Assembly: GCA_977006965.1 (NCBI GenBank)
Contig: OZ345385.1
Span: 1,488,001 to 1,552,000, forward strand
DNA length: 64,000 nt
Direction of reading: 5' to 3'
Origin: Phymatolithon calcareum
Taxonomy: Eukaryota; Rhodophyta; Florideophyceae; Hapalidiales
A program made the position numbers and the translations under genes. Positions within the stretch are counted from its first letter, which is position 1; each line of letters opens with the position of its first letter. This document shows positions 1-11,999 of this stretch, one piece after another. A model generated the notes under the pieces. The model did not search any database. It saw only the letters and a program-made list of their open reading frames with translations, and was not told the origin of the DNA.

Positions 1-1
1 C

Positions 2-971
2 GATTGTGTCGCTGTTTCGAATGACGACCAATCGGTTGCAACGGGTCTAATTGATGGAACGCCGAAAATCTTGGACAGTTGCATAGGGAGCTCTATTTTC
101 AAAGATGCCGACGCGTACGGGGATTGCATAAGTTCTGCTGCATTCAGTGGGACGGGCCAATGGTTAGTGACGGGATCAGATGACAATACAATTCGTGTGT
201 GGCACAAGGTAGCATGGACGAGTATCGGTCAGCCGTTTGAAGGTCACACGGATTGGGTGAATTGTGCTAGATTCAGTCCTGATGGAAGTCAAATTGTATC
301 AGTATCCCATGATGGCACTGTTCGATTGTGGGACGCCAACAGTGGGAGAAATTCGTGGGCATCCGCAAGTGTGCACTGCTTCGTAACAAGTGTTTCGTTT
401 CCTCCTAACGGGGAAACAATAATTTCCGGGTCTTTTGATGGTATTGTTCGCATTTGGGACACACGCGTGGAAGTAGAAGCAACTGAGTTTGAATGTGGAC
501 ATTCCGCACGGGTGTGGGGCGTTTCATTAAGCCGTGATGGTTTCGAGTTGCGTCTGCGTCGAAAGATGGAACAGTACGTTTGTGGGACTCGTGTACGGGC
601 AATCAGATTGGTAGCCCAATGGAAGGGCATACAGATGAAGTGCATTCCGTTTCGTTCAGTGATGACGGGCGACAGGTGGTCTCCGGTTCTCTTGACAGAA
701 CTGTTCGACTGTGGGATGCAGAGATAGTTTCTCAAATTGGGAATGCTCTTCAAGGTCACAGAGTTGCGGTATTTCGTTCAGCTCGAATGGTTAACGGATC
801 GTTTCGGGATCGGCGAACAAACCTGTTCGCATCTGGGACGTTGAATCAAGAATGTAAATTGAAGGTGCCTTGGAAGAGCACAAGACGTATGTTGAGGCGA
901 TATCTGAAAGCGGTGACGGGCCGCACGTTGTGTCCCGAGGCCGTGATGGCGTAGTCATCATTTGTAATTGA
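2..971 (+). pseudogene. WD40 beta-propeller protein, 3' part, frame-broken
   Basis: The frame is open from the window edge, so the gene begins upstream. At least six WD40 blades are readable, with typical ends such as [35 protein letters not shown] and LDRTVRLWD, and GH dipeptides in GHTDW and GHTDEV. WD40 propellers are protein-interaction scaffolds; in many eukaryotes such regular arrays form the C-terminus of NACHT/NLR-like proteins, but no such domain lies in the window. The frame changes near 540 (blade 4 to 5) and again after about 770. The last blade is readable in a third frame and ends at TGA 969-971. With single-base frame changes inside conserved blades, this is probably a pseudogene or an assembly-error-broken gene. 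The family call is secure; the specific protein is not identifiable. Confidence 0.85.
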
Positions 972-1410
972 GACAAGTGAAATTGTGTTTGGAAATCGGG
1001 CCAAGGATCGGGTTATTGTCAAGGTGAGACGTCGAGCAAGCATTGCGTGCACACTAAATATGAAGTGACGGACACGGAAGCAGAGATGATTGTTAGGAAT
1101 TGTGGACAGCAAACACCGCATGTATGGCCGCATTCTTTCGCCGCATATACGGCAGAAGCATACGGCCAAAATATCTCGGTTTACGCGATCGTACCGGCAG
1201 AAGGCACTCTACTTGGGTATTTCCTGTTCGCTTGTGAACAAACGAGTGCTCTCGCAAATTCTAAGCGGATGTAAGTAAATCTGTAAGGCTGATTCCGAAC
1301 CGCTTAGGGAGGTGACACTGACAGTCTGGTCACCACGCACCCGTCAGTGCAAGCAAGGTGATAGCACCTGTTCGAAACGAGGACTGCGGAGGTTTCCGCG
1401 TTGGCGTCCG

Positions 1411-1528
1411 TTCACCGGTCGCTGCTCGTACAGCGATCAATCTTCCGGCGCAAGTAGCGGACTGTTAAATACCCCATGTTCGTGTCCCTTCACCAGCCGC
1501 TGCTAAGACAGCGATCATCCGGCGCAAG
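1411..1528. repeat. Local direct duplication, about 40-44 bp units
   Basis: 1411-1454 and 1489-1528 are near copies beginning TTCACC(G/A)G and ending CCGGCGCAAG, about 78 bp apart. Each unit has a small hairpin formed by CGCTG and CAGCG. Confidence 0.7.
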
Positions 1529-2010
1529 ACAGGGTGCAGTGTTGCAAAGGATATTTTTTCTGAACTCCTTACGGATATATTTATTTCCTCCGGAGATCCA
1601 AGAGAAGTCCAAGGAGCGGACGCTTTTTCGGCTCCTATTCTGGCAAAGAAAAGTCGAGGTGGATAACAAGGAAAGACAAAAACAGTCGAAGGTCGACAGA
1701 GGCCATTGGAAGAGGGAGAGATTCGATAGACTCTTGTGTAGTGAATAGATGCGCGATAGAGAGGCCGTAAATAAACATAGATCTCACTTTTGTACAAGCC
1801 CCAATGAATTTCCCCAAAGTTTACTTTTGGAGGAAAACGAAAACTGCATTTGCCATTGGAAAGCTGGAGCCAGTTCCAGAGTTAGATTTTTAGGGTAAAA
1901 ACGTGAAAAGAGCTGAGGATCCCACAAAAACGCAACACGTAATCATTTCGTCTCTGCTTACGAAATAAGCTTCGTGATGCCAAAAATCAGCGTGGCACAG
2001 TGAGAATTAA

Positions 2011-2033
2011 CATATATATATATATATATATAT
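2011..2033. repeat. (AT)n microsatellite
   Basis: An uninterrupted alternation of A and T, about 22 bp, in AT-rich non-coding DNA. Confidence 0.9.
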
Positions 2034-2417
2034 TTAAACTGAATTCTGAAAAAACGTACTATACTGGGGGCGCAAAAATTGGCCAGGATCCAAAAATGTA
2101 GAGTTTTCAATCTCTATCACCAGAGTTTTTGGGTCATAGTTTGTCAATAGCAGTTTCAGAACTTCTGTTTTATAGTTTCAGAGGTCTTCATATTGCAGTT
2201 CCGACCGGAGTTAGTTTTCTTCATTCAGCGGTGCCTTGCAACTGTCGGTTCATGAACTCAGAATTGACACATGCCGCAGTTCTAGTGCGAAGCAGGAAGA
2301 ATATATTTGTGAAAGTCTCTTGGATGCGGTAAAGTGATGTGATAAGGATCTGGCTTGCCGAAGTTTAAGGCGTATCACAGAGGTTTTACTATAGCCTCCT
2401 GCAGCTTAGCCGCATGT

Positions 2418-2971
2418 AATGCAAACTAATCGACGCGACCGCGGCGTCAAACACATGCAAGGGTGATCGAGTCAACTTGGTGTTTAATCTCGTGTCCGGG
2501 TCCATAGCACGGGGGCACGAATTAAACACTGTCGCACGTGCGCAAGTAGTGGAATTTGTTTTACCATCAATTTCATTGTGCGCTGACGGTCCTGTCGAAA
2601 AACCACACGAGTTCAAGGTCCTGAGAAGAGACAATGGCTCCATAGAACTACCACCTGACCTACCACACGGTCTTGAAGAACGCCGATATCGGACCAGGCG
2701 GCGCTCGTGCATTTTAAGAATGTGTCCAAGTCAGTACCATCGTAGATCCCTGTTGCACATGTCTGTCATCATGACTATTTTCACGACACATTGCGATCTT
2801 ACACGAAACTTTCATAGTGGTTTAACTCCATGCATGTCCTTCATCCGAGCTTATGTGAAATGGCGACTACGACCGACACAGCCTGGAACCCCAACTAATT
2901 TGCAGATGATCCTTCCCACCACATGCATGCATGGATTTGAGTTTACCTTCAAACCCTCGCCGTCCAATTAG
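2418..2971 (+). CDS. Hypothetical protein, possibly decayed
   Basis: A frame of about 184 codons opens just after a TAA and runs to the stop at 2971; the first methionine-like start is near 2477. The N-terminal half has protein-like composition, with motifs such as GDRVNLVFNLVSG and DLPHGLEERRYR. The second half is less convincing. I recognise no family and the flanks hold no helpful context. It could be a relic of a transposon or host gene, or a chance frame. Confidence 0.35.
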
Positions 2972-3023
2972 CATCTGAGAGGCTTATCGTACTGTAGCAC
3001 TTTGGCATGTATCCTTGCTTATA

Positions 3024-3452
3024 TTGGCTAGCTGGTGGTGCTCGTGGAGTGACAATTGAATTCAAAATAACAAATATGAAAATATTTTCAGAATATACGT
3101 CAAGGAGGCGGATCAGAACGCCTCTTTGAAAGTCTCAAAGAAGGCGGCATTCTTCAGAATTTCTGAAACGTCCAACTTTTCAATGGGCAAAATATTGGCG
3201 AACAGGAAAAATTATTAATTATTTTAAGTTGCAAAATCTACAAATTTTAATCTCTGAGAGGTCCAATGAAATCACAGAACGCGATGAATGTGGTCCAATC
3301 ATTTCGACTATCTCGTCCAATGAAATCACAGAACGCGATGAATGTGGTCCAATCATTTCGACCTTCTCGTCCAATGAAATTGTAGAGGCCCGATGAATGT
3401 GGTCCAATCATTAGTGGGTGTCATAACTCAACATCTCCTCTAATACCATAAT
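3024..3452. repeat. CCAAT-rich dispersed repeat, copy 1
   Basis: First of three related copies (others at 9109-9600 and 19291-19653). The order is: a GGCTAGCTGG left edge, GTGCTCGTGGAGTG, a hairpin-rich part with GGCG/CGCC and CTTTGA/TCAAAG arms, GAAACGTCCAACTTTTCAAT, then three tandem units of 54 bp starting at 3261, 3315 and 3369, and finally GGGTGTCATAACTCAACAT. Each tandem unit carries two CCAAT words (CCAATGA and CCAATCA). No coding capacity. No clear terminal inverted repeats or target duplication were found. It may be a MITE or SINE-like family. Confidence 0.85.
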
Positions 3453-5068
3453 TGGTGGGCTCGCTCGCTCGCGCAGTACCATAACTTTAGTTTTAAAATT
3501 ATTTTAATTTGATTTTTGGCATAATTTAATTGTACTTAATATTAGCCAAGTTTAGGCGTAATTTTCGGATTGCATATCCGCAAATATATTTATGCTGTTT
3601 AACAGTTACGACAGCCTCGTTTGTTTCAAATTTCCCGTGCGTATAGTCGAGGTATTACAGTTTATTGTAAATATGGCTAGCTACGCAACGGGAGGCTAAA
3701 TAGAACTCTAATTCCTATTGTTCTTGCCTTGCAAAATAGGTACGGAGGAATCTTGTTCGAAGAACAGTGTGGCGGACGAGGAGGAAGACAATGAAGCCCA
3801 AATTCCTGAACAACAGAAGAGAAATAATCTATGAGAGTATCACATCGACACAACTCTTTCGCTTTGCAATCCAGTGCATTTTGGGATGCAAAGCATATCG
3901 TGCTTCCCACAGTAGGTGACATCAATATCGAGAAGGGAAACAGTTCCACCATGCCGCACACAACACCACCCTCTTCGATCGAACGAGTGTAAAACTGAAC
4001 GGCAAAAGATGAGTCTGCTGCAATTCCCGCTCAACCATCTCGTAACATGTTTCTGACGCTGATCATAACATAGAGATTTCGTTGCTTTTCAATCAAGAGG
4101 TTAAACAGCTCAAAGGCGCGACCAGGATCAGCTTGTACATCTATGTTACTGTAAAGTAGCAAATTTCCAAGGGAAGCATGGCGTCAGGGTCTTCTCCTTC
4201 TTCAATAGCGTCGGTGGGAAATAAAATTCATTCAACTGCTTTTAAGCAAGGCTGTCAGCCTCATTAACGCACTAATACACAGGAGATGCACATCTCTTTT
4301 TCGACAATATCCCATGCCGTAAACTGTACTTTCCTCTGTACATTCGTTGATTTCACCAAAGTACGACTCTTCGGTGCGCTGCAGGTCCAGGGGAACGCTC
4401 TCCCTGTCATATTGAAACAAACTACCTAGCTTGATTGTAGCAACTGTACTCCTCTTCAATGGGAGCATACGTAATCTGCAGCGCGAATCGGGAGTGCCTG
4501 CACGCTGGGCACGCCGTCTTGCAACATTTCCGCCACTCGTTAATGACACCCGTGTAGAACTCAACCGCGCGATGAAGATCTGCTGGTACAACCAACTTGA
4601 AGGAAGTGATGTTCTCTTCTTCATGTGGGAACTGCTCAATGGTGCGCGAAGATACTCCGGCACGGAGATGTTTTTTCTTTTTAGGCCCAGACATCAAGGA
4701 TCCCTTTTCAGAGCGCTTTGCGGATTTTGTCGATGTCAATCGCAAATTCCATCTTATGAGTCGACTTTGCTTCACTTTAGGTCCTATGCAAAAAACCATT
4801 TATAGAGTGGAAGATCAATTAAGTACTGAGCTGCGATGCTTCAAAAATCTCAACGCGAATTGTCGTTGTACTGGGGCTACATCTCTCTTCGGCAGGTTTT
4901 GCACGGCGCTCCGCCTGTCCTGTCGCTCGCTCTTAGACACACGTTTCGCGGCGCTTGAAGGATTCTCTGTTGCGCGGGTGTGAATGGTTACCTATTCACC
5001 ACCCCACGATTGAGGGTACCGGTCAAGTTGGGCTGCTCGCGCAATGTGGGCGGCGGTGACTCTCATCG
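3453..5068. other. Region without a convincing gene
   Basis: Open frames of 60-140 codons occur on both strands (for example 4422-4799 minus, which has a Cys pair in ACPACRH and a lysine-rich stretch). They overlap in conflicting frames and resemble no family I know. The sequence is AT-rich up to about 3680. Confidence 0.4.
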
Positions 5069-5380
5069 GTGGTCAAAGTGGTTTTGGAACGGGAGTTTAG
5101 TTTTGTTGATTTTCTCTACATCCGCAGTCCTAAATGCGTACTAGCGCGCAATGTAAATACTGGTGGTAGCTTCCCTCTAGGCCATCCAGGCCAGCGTGAA
5201 ATATCTTCGGGTTTTTCTGCGATTGCAGCACATCTATGGTTCTGGAATAAACATAATATCACCTGGGACGGTACGCAAGAGTACTGTGATAATGTAGTGC
5301 GAAACAAGTGGAATCACTGCGCCAATGGCGCGACACAAAGACTAAGAAATCGCTTCGCTTCCTGGTATAACCTTTGTTAA
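5069..5380 (+). CDS. Short hypothetical open frame
   Basis: A 103-codon frame with mixed, protein-like composition (FLYIRSPKCVLARN, IAAHLWFWNKHNITWDG). I do not recognise it, and there is no supporting neighbour. It may be a remnant of a longer gene or a chance frame. Confidence 0.25.
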   Translation: MVKVVLEREFSFVDFLYIRSPKCVLARNVNTGGSFPLGHPGQREISSGFSAIAAHLWFWNKHNITWDGTQEYCDNVVRNKWNHCANGATQRLRNRFASWYNLC

Positions 5381-7360
5381 AAAGCTGTTCATATATCACA
5401 ATATGTAAAGATTCATGGTAGAGATGCCCGTTTTTAAATGGGCATCCAAATGTAGCAGTTACGGAATCGGATAGGGGTACTTCTTGCCCAGTGCTCTTAA
5501 CAGTACTGGCAAGAACCGCGGATATCAAGAAGTAATGATTATTAAGGACCTACACAAGCGCACTCACAGGCTAAAACAATGCTCATTCTGGATGAAAAAT
5601 TTAATTATATATTTTGCACCCACGGGACAGTATCCATTTTCAAGAAAATGTATAGAAACAAGTGAAATATTGTCAGCTGTGAAGTTTCCAATGCTCGGCT
5701 GTCATTATTCATTACAGAAAAATGCTTACCGGAGTTCTTTCAAATATTTTCAACGTTTCGCCTTGGAAGAACCTGAAGTTACTATATTTTTCGGCTGGAC
5801 AGTTTATTAAACCTTAATTATCCACCAAATGGCAGCGTCTTGTCGTCGCCGAGGGCCTACTGACCCATCCTGGTCCCAACCATAAGTCTGAATGACGGTA
5901 TGGCACGTGGAAAGCACAACACGCCGCTGCCCCATGCCGCTCTGTCTCACGCCGCTGGAGATGATGCCGCAACGCCGCCCTCGCCGCACTCTATTGAATC
6001 GTACGCTTTCACGCTGTTCTGCCCCACCGCGCTGGCGATGGATACCTCGACACCGCTTTTCCCGAACTACTTCGTCCGCCTGACCACCGCGCTGTGCCCC
6101 TTGAAATTTATGCTTTAGCGGCGCATTCTGGCAAATATATCGTCTTTCCACCCTCGTGGCTGATCTCCAACGTATTACACTCTACGCGGTGTGTTGACGA
6201 GCTAACAGCTATTAGCGTCATCCCTTCGTCGCAGAAATCGCTGCGTTGCCGGAGTCGCAAGGACAGACAGCGGCGTTTGCAGTTTGTAGGTACAAAACGT
6301 TGGAGCAAACCGTCTGCTGATTGTCGGGCGTTATAATTCTTAGCATGCAGCTCTCATTCGACGTTCTTTCTACGTTAAAAAGTGAAGTATAATATTTTCG
6401 ACTTCCACCTCGCACTATAAATACCTTGTATAACGTTTCAGAAGTGGATGAAAGAGATAAGATTTTGTCAACATATGTTTTTATTTTGCGAAAGTCGAAG
6501 GACGCGAGCTAAGTCGGACAAATCAGAAAAATGAGAAAAGCAGTCAAAAAAGTCCTGTTGATTCTAGAAGCACGTTGCTGAGGCTACGAAGGCGCGCGCA
6601 TTGAAATGAGGGCTTAATTCGCTTCCGAAATCACCAGATAGTGAGCGCGGGTATGGCAAAACGGTGCGGGCCAGGGGCTCAAATGCCTCCACAAGCGAGG
6701 GGAGAGACATTAAAAGCTGACTGCGGCAAAATTCAGAGACGGAGCGACACAAATAACTCTTGGCGCTGAGGTGGGCGGGATCTTTTGAGGCAGCGGGGGG
6801 CACTGCAGTGCGACTGCGGGAAATAGCACGGCAGTTGGCATCTACTACAGTAGGCGGAGTTGGCGCAGCTGTTGCTCCAGCATGCTGGACTGAGTATTGC
6901 TAGAAGCTATCAATATGAAGTCGGAGTTCAGTTTTATATGTGTCATACATAGAAGAGGACCTCTTGTTAGGACTGGCCAGACGCAGGGGGTCAACAAGGC
7001 GCTCCATTTGGTGGTCAATTAATTTCAGTCGTTCCTTTTCTGATTTGAAAAATTTGGTCTTGCCGTGTGAACATTTTTGCTAGGTTCAATGTGCGAGGAT
7101 ATCTCCAGAAACTCCTTCCCCGCTGTTTGGCAGCCGAACAGACATGATTAGTGATTTCGAGAAAAACAGGAACAACAGACTTATGTCAGACTGTCCTTCA
7201 GTTTTTCAGATGCAGTTTCTTAAAATGCCAGCAACCTGCAGAATTATTGAAAGAGTACCGATGCGGACAATTCTATGACATAGTGAATAGTGCATGTAGC
7301 GTTACCTCCCGCCACTGCTCTAAAGAATATTGGGAAGTAAGACACAAGGCCCTTTCTTCT
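5381..7360. other. Region without a convincing gene
   Basis: Short frames only. 5807-6151 (minus) is arginine-rich because of a GC-rich stretch with GCCGC-type words around 5930-6080. No family resemblance and no transposon ends were seen. Confidence 0.4.
7269..7345. repeat. Short dispersed repeat, copy 1
   Basis: AATTCTATGACATAGT, then GCATGTAGCG, TACCTCC and GCCACTGCTCTAAAGAA. The same order of blocks recurs at 8993-9068, immediately before CCAAT-rich repeat copy 2. Confidence 0.7.
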
Positions 7361-7708
7361 CTAAGAACTTAGACCGTGGCATGCTGTACTGGGGTCCAAA
7401 CATGCCAAGCAAATTGATGTTCTAGTACTTAAACACGAATTGCCTTCCTGAATCAAGACCCGAATCAGACCAGACAATGGACTTATTCTAGCTGAAAATA
7501 CAATTGGCTCATATGTCAATACCCAATTGCACGGCGCTCTGAGCCTGAAGAGTTTGACATCAATATCAATACCAGTACCACGCAATCCCATGTTCGAAAA
7601 CGCCTGAACTCTCCCACTTTCACGATCCATTTTCAAATGACGATCTCTCGGGTTTCCTTCACAACTCCGCTGTTCTTGCCGATAAACCACAATTGTGCAC
7701 ATTGTCAA
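7361..7708 (-). CDS. Hypothetical protein fragment
   Basis: A 115-codon frame with coding-like composition (DRHLKMDRESGRVQAFSNM, IDIDVKLFRLRAPCNW). I do not recognise the family. It lies tail-to-head beside the pseudouridine synthase fragment on the other strand. It may be a gene relic. Confidence 0.3.
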   Translation of the reverse strand: MTMCTIVVYRQEQRSCEGNPRDRHLKMDRESGRVQAFSNMGLRGTGIDIDVKLFRLRAPCNWVLTYEPIVFSARISPLSGLIRVLIQEGNSCLSTRTSICLACLDPSTACHGLSS

Positions 7709-7944
7709 TTAAAACGGCATTGAATCTAAGCAGCATCAACCAGCGAACCAGCAGTACTGGTATTATTTCCTCGCTCCGTCCCTGCCCGCGCGCGCTTCCG
7801 CAGGTTCCACGAATTGGCACTGGAATTTCAATATTATTGCACACCGAGCATTATGTAGTAGTGGACAAACCAGCAGGATTGCTCGTGCACCGCACGAAAC
7901 CCGATCGAACGGCGCGCAAATTAAGGTACATGGTGGTTGAGTAG
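7693..7944 (+). pseudogene. RluA-type pseudouridine synthase, N-terminal fragment
   Basis: The segment ISILLHTEHYVVVDKPAGLLVHR (about residues 45-67 of this frame) matches the start of the RluA/Rsu catalytic domain, where a strand is followed by the highly conserved V-x-KPxG-x-x-xH. These enzymes isomerise uridine to pseudouridine in RNA. The catalytic RxD motif and the rest of the domain (about 200 residues) are missing; the frame closes about 15 codons after the motif. This is therefore a truncated remnant. The 5' part of the frame is not recognisable, so the true start is unknown. Confidence 0.6.
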
Positions 7945-9108
7945 CGGGCCGCACATTCCGGACCAAATGGCGGTCCCATGGAGGTCTTTTCTGTACACTG
8001 ATATGACAGATGTGCAAGCGACGTGATGTTCGTTCCACTGCATACATCTGAGAATGCGGCACGACTGCAAGTCGCATTTTAACGTGCTGATACCAACAAG
8101 AATTACTGGGCGTTAGGGGCAGGGTATGGAATGCCCGTGAGCTGGACAAATGATCATCCTCTCAAGGATATTACAGCCGACACCATGTTCAACATTCAGC
8201 GCGCACCTAATATGAACAGATACTATGACTTCCGGATGCTGAAATTTCTGTTGTTAGTGCATTGCTTCGGAGCGGGAGAAGGAACCAAATTTGTTCATAT
8301 CTGAGTAAGAGCCGGTTCCGAAACCTTGGAGAGAGTAATTGCGCGCAAGGGAAACTAAATAGATTCGTCCGTGAGAAATACGGCTTGACTCGTTGCCACA
8401 TTCAAGAAGTCTAACATTTATTGACCCGTTTGCGGAAACGCGAGTCAAAATTGAAGCTCCGGTCTCACAAAGCGCATCGCCAGTGCACCCAAAAGTTAAT
8501 TGTTTTTCAATAAAGCATTCATTTATTGTCTCTGTTACAACTCACCGAGCTCCACAATCTTATCGTGCACCGTGGGATCGTGTGCTGGCAATCTATTCAG
8601 CACGGTGCGGAGATCATGCGGGACCAGAGCCTCATTTCAGTTTTGATTGGTGGCTGAAGAGTCACACAATAGCCACGAGGTGGAAGCTGTCGCTTCTTAA
8701 TGCCAAAGACTGTTACCGCTGTCGAATCTTGGGGCACATCGGACGTGATATTAGGAAGTGTAGAAGATGCTGATGGTGACAAGGAAATCGAGAATGTGTA
8801 TCGTGTATGTAAAGAGTGCTTGTACAGGTCCTTTATTGCGCGAGTACATAGTTGTGGTTAATGTTGGTAGATCTGAAAATATTCAATGATGGTTAAGGTT
8901 CAAGTGAATATTCAGAGTGAGATTAGGGAGTGTTCGAGCGGAAACAAGAATGGGTGATATGAACGACATTGTCAGAGATGGTGCATGCTGATAATTCTAT
9001 GACATAGTAGTTACGAAATTAGAACAAAGCATGTAGCGGTACCTCCTGCCACTGCTCTAAAGAACATCGGCAGGCCACGAAGCAATCGTGTCCAAGGGAT
9101 ACAGGAAA
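7945..9108. other. Region without a convincing gene
   Basis: A 126-codon frame at 8393-8773 (plus) has a C-terminal CYRCRILGHIG stretch reminiscent of a CCHC knuckle but lacks the spacing needed, so I do not call it. 8993-9068 is the second copy of the short repeat at 7269. Confidence 0.4.
8993..9068. repeat. Short dispersed repeat, copy 2
   Basis: Near copy of 7269-7345, with an internal insertion of about 10 bases after the CTATGACATAGT block. It abuts CCAAT-rich repeat copy 2. Confidence 0.7.
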
Positions 9109-9600
9109 CGGGGAGCCAGTGGTACTCGTGGAGTGGAAAATGATTTCAATATGCGAAATCTGGAGGATTTTTGAGAATTTAAGTAAGGGAGGCGCTTCAA
9201 AACGCCTCTTCGAAAGTCTCAAAGAAGGCGGGAATCATCAGAATTTCTGAAACGTCCAACTTTTCAATAGCCAAAATATTGGCAAAAACGTAAAATTGTC
9301 AATTTTTTTAAATTGCAAAATCTGCAAATTTTAATCTCTGAGAGGACCAATGAAATCACAGAACGCTATGAATGTGGTCCAATCATTTGGACCGTCTCGT
9401 CCAATGAAATCACAGAACACGATGAATGTGGTCCAATCATTTTGAAATCTCGCCCAATGAAATCGCTGACTCGATGAATGTGGTCCAATCATTTCCATAA
9501 TCTCGTCCAATTAAATTTTTAGAAACATGGGTGTCATAACTCAACATCTCCGCTAATACCATAACTAAAGTTATGGAACTAAAGTTATGGAACTAAAGTT
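9109..9600. repeat. CCAAT-rich dispersed repeat, copy 2
   Basis: Same block order as copy 1, with four tandem units near 9345, 9399, 9452 and 9505 (period 53-54 bp). It ends in CCATAACTAAAGTTATGG, a near-palindrome whose right half is repeated once more. The unit count differs between copies (3, 4 and about 2), showing expansion or contraction of the internal minisatellite. Confidence 0.85.
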
Positions 9601-9849
9601 TAGTAAAGCCCCACAGACTTTCGAAGATATTTGTGAGGCTTCCTCTGATCCTACCTACCTTTTGTGCAGCTCACAAAACGCTCACCAGAATAGCGGACGT
9701 GAAAACTCAGGATTCAAAGTAATCCTATCTCAATCCTCCACCGTGTTGTGTCCCAACTGAAGGGAAGTCGGCACCTTTCTAGGCATATTCTAATAGTATT
9801 GAAAATATTCAGCTTCCTTAATCAGAATTACATAGAATCACGTCAATGG

Positions 9850-11720
9850 CTCTATTCTGGTCAATCTCTTCTGCCGGGTCCATGTAGGGTTCTTCAAGAT
9901 ATTTATGAGTGTTTCAACTGCCCATGATCCTTGAATGCCCATTTCTTTATTAACTTCGGTGGGTTTCTCGGAAAATGGTCAACAAACCACCTTGCTTAAA
10001 GAATTTTGTATCTGCTTTCTTTCATCCTCACTGCTTGGCGTGGTATACTATTCTAGGCGAACGAAATTTTCTTGGTGCAGTGTTTTACTTTTTGCTTCCA
10101 TACTCGCCGAAGGCCAGATCTATATTTAATGTCAGTTGCCGTGTTTGATTTCAGTGTACAGTCGAGAGTTTCGAGCTCTTGCTCTGCCCCTGTGTCTTTG
10201 GTCTTCTCCACAATCTCCTTTAAACTTCGTCTTAACTTCTGGAGCAGGTGCTGTCGGCGTAATTCCCATGTATTTATTTGACACAGTTTCATTAGTCTTC
10301 TCCAGTACCGCGTTTTCAATTTCCCAAACAGTATAGTTTCAATATCCTTTTGAATTTTCACTGCTGCTTTCGATACAGATATTGTGTCGGGTATTATATG
10401 CGAAGTGTACTCATACACTGGCCCGATAAAAACTTTGAAGAATGTGATGTTCTTTTCGGTGCTCTATCCACTTCTTGTCATGCCTAGGTTGTTCATGAGC
10501 CGTACTTTTGCGTATTTGCTTTTGAATCGCTACAGAAGCTTGTCCTCACGAACGCTGTTCGCGTCAGTTGTTGTTCTGCAGTGCGTTGTATTTCAACTTC
10601 CTCGTTTGCCAGTATGAAGGGTTTTCTGATTCTTCGACGTGGGAGAATGATTAAACATTTTCGGGTTGACCACGTCATTCGATAGACCCGTGCCCATTTA
10701 GAGTATTTGTGGAGTATTTTGTGTAGTTCTTCTTCGTTTCTTGCCATTAGTATGCCGTCATCGGCAAACATGTTTAAACGAAGGCTCGCGTTAGAATCAT
10801 TGAGGTTAATAGCCGTGACTCTTTCTACCAGGGTATCCATGAGGATGTTGAACAGTGGGGGGCTAATGGGGGATCTCTGGGGCACCCCGCACTCTCTTGT
10901 CCCTTGAGTTCCTCCTGCGCCGTTCATAACAGTGAATATAGTCTTCTGCGGCGAAAAGGATGCAATCGATGCGGCATTTGCTGAGAGTCTGAGGTCGATT
11001 TCTCGCATAAGCTCCTCTCTTGTGGCTCGGTCAAATGCTGGCTTTAGGTTTAGCACGGCTTTTGTGCTCCTTCCGTGTTTCACAGCTGCTTTCAAAGCAG
11101 TTCTTTGTAACGGAGGAGGGCCCTTACCGTGCATTTTCTGGGCTGGAAACTCATTTGGGGTTTCGTTGAATCCATATTCCTTCTGGATCAGTTTGTGCAT
11201 TGCTGATTCAAATATTTTGCGAGCGTGCGATAATAGAGATATCAGTCCGTAGCTTTTTGGCGAGCTTTGGTGGCCTTTCTTGAATATTAGAACCACCAGT
11301 GCCGTATTACAATCGTCAGGCCAGCAACCGATCTGGCTGGCTTTTGTGATCGCGGCTAGCAGGAAGCTAAAGGTATCCTGGGTTGAGTAGCAACACTTCG
11401 GAGGAAATGCCGTTCGATCCAGTTGCTTTTTGACTCGGGGCACGTCTTAGGGTGCTCTTGAGATCTCGTTTTTGTGCTCGTATGACTTGAAATTTCCTCG
11501 GTTCTATGCCCGTTCCTTGAGGGTCATGGAGCTCCCCAATTAGATGAGCTGTTATCTCCGCCGGGTCTATTTCTTCTTCTTTATTTCAATTAAATTTTGC
11601 ATCTTTTTCGCGAAATCTGCTGGAGTTGAAGCGGATATATCTTCACTGAATTTCTAACAGAATGTTCTTCTGTTCGCCCTGGTTATCTTTTCTATATTTC
11701 TTTCTAGATCTCTGTGCGTT
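9850..11720 (-). mobile_element. LINE (non-LTR retrotransposon) fragment, RT region
   Basis: Reading the minus strand from about 11720, a pre-RT segment leads into a reverse transcriptase. The longest frame (11443-10493, 316 codons) has the RT signatures in order: SYGLISLLSHARKI (block 2), LNLKPAFDRATREEL (motif A region, Asp present), GVPQRSPISP (usual GVPQGSPISP, Gly changed to Arg) and LNMFADDGILMA (catalytic Asp-Asp intact). A lysine- and arginine-rich C-terminal part follows in 10418-10053. No RNase H or tail is seen here. The element is 5' and 3' incomplete and frame-broken, so it is not active. It is closely related to the copy at 34412-35757, judged from the shared pre-RT and RT order. 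Confidence 0.9.
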
Positions 11721-11999
11721 CGGTTAGTTTTCTGCGCCTTCTTGTAGGGAACGCTTGTCTAGTTCTTTGGTATAGAAATCTTCACATCGTCTTGGCTTTC
11801 TTGACTTCTTTGTGTACCCACGGTTCGTTAACGATGTCGCAAGTGCTCCTGTAGGCCTTCTGCTAATCTTCCATTGTATCAGCTTTTCAATGGCTGTCGG
11901 GAGTCTTGAATTGTATTCAGACACTGATTTTTTCTGGAGCTTACTCTTTTTCCTGGCACTCAATGGTAGACGTTTTCTCGTCTTAAATTTTCATATCGG

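Larger units (their letters stand above)
972..2418. other. Intergenic stretch with no convincing gene
   Basis: Only short unrelated open frames are present. It holds a local duplication (1411-1528) and an (AT)n run near 2011-2033. No recognisable protein, RNA gene or transposon end was seen. Confidence 0.5.

Noticed and set aside
4232-4805. Overlapping 125-143-codon frames on both strands as genes
   Set aside because: Frames on both strands are equally open and none shows continuation or a known motif.
5807-6151. Arginine-rich 114-codon frame on the minus strand as a gene
   Set aside because: Composition follows GC-rich GCCGC-type words, and an equally open frame lies on the other strand. 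No continuation upstream without several stops.
8393-8773. CCHC zinc knuckle protein
   Set aside because: CYRCRILGHIGRDIRKCRRC lacks the Cys-x2-Cys-x4-His-x4-Cys spacing (the His and last Cys are displaced).
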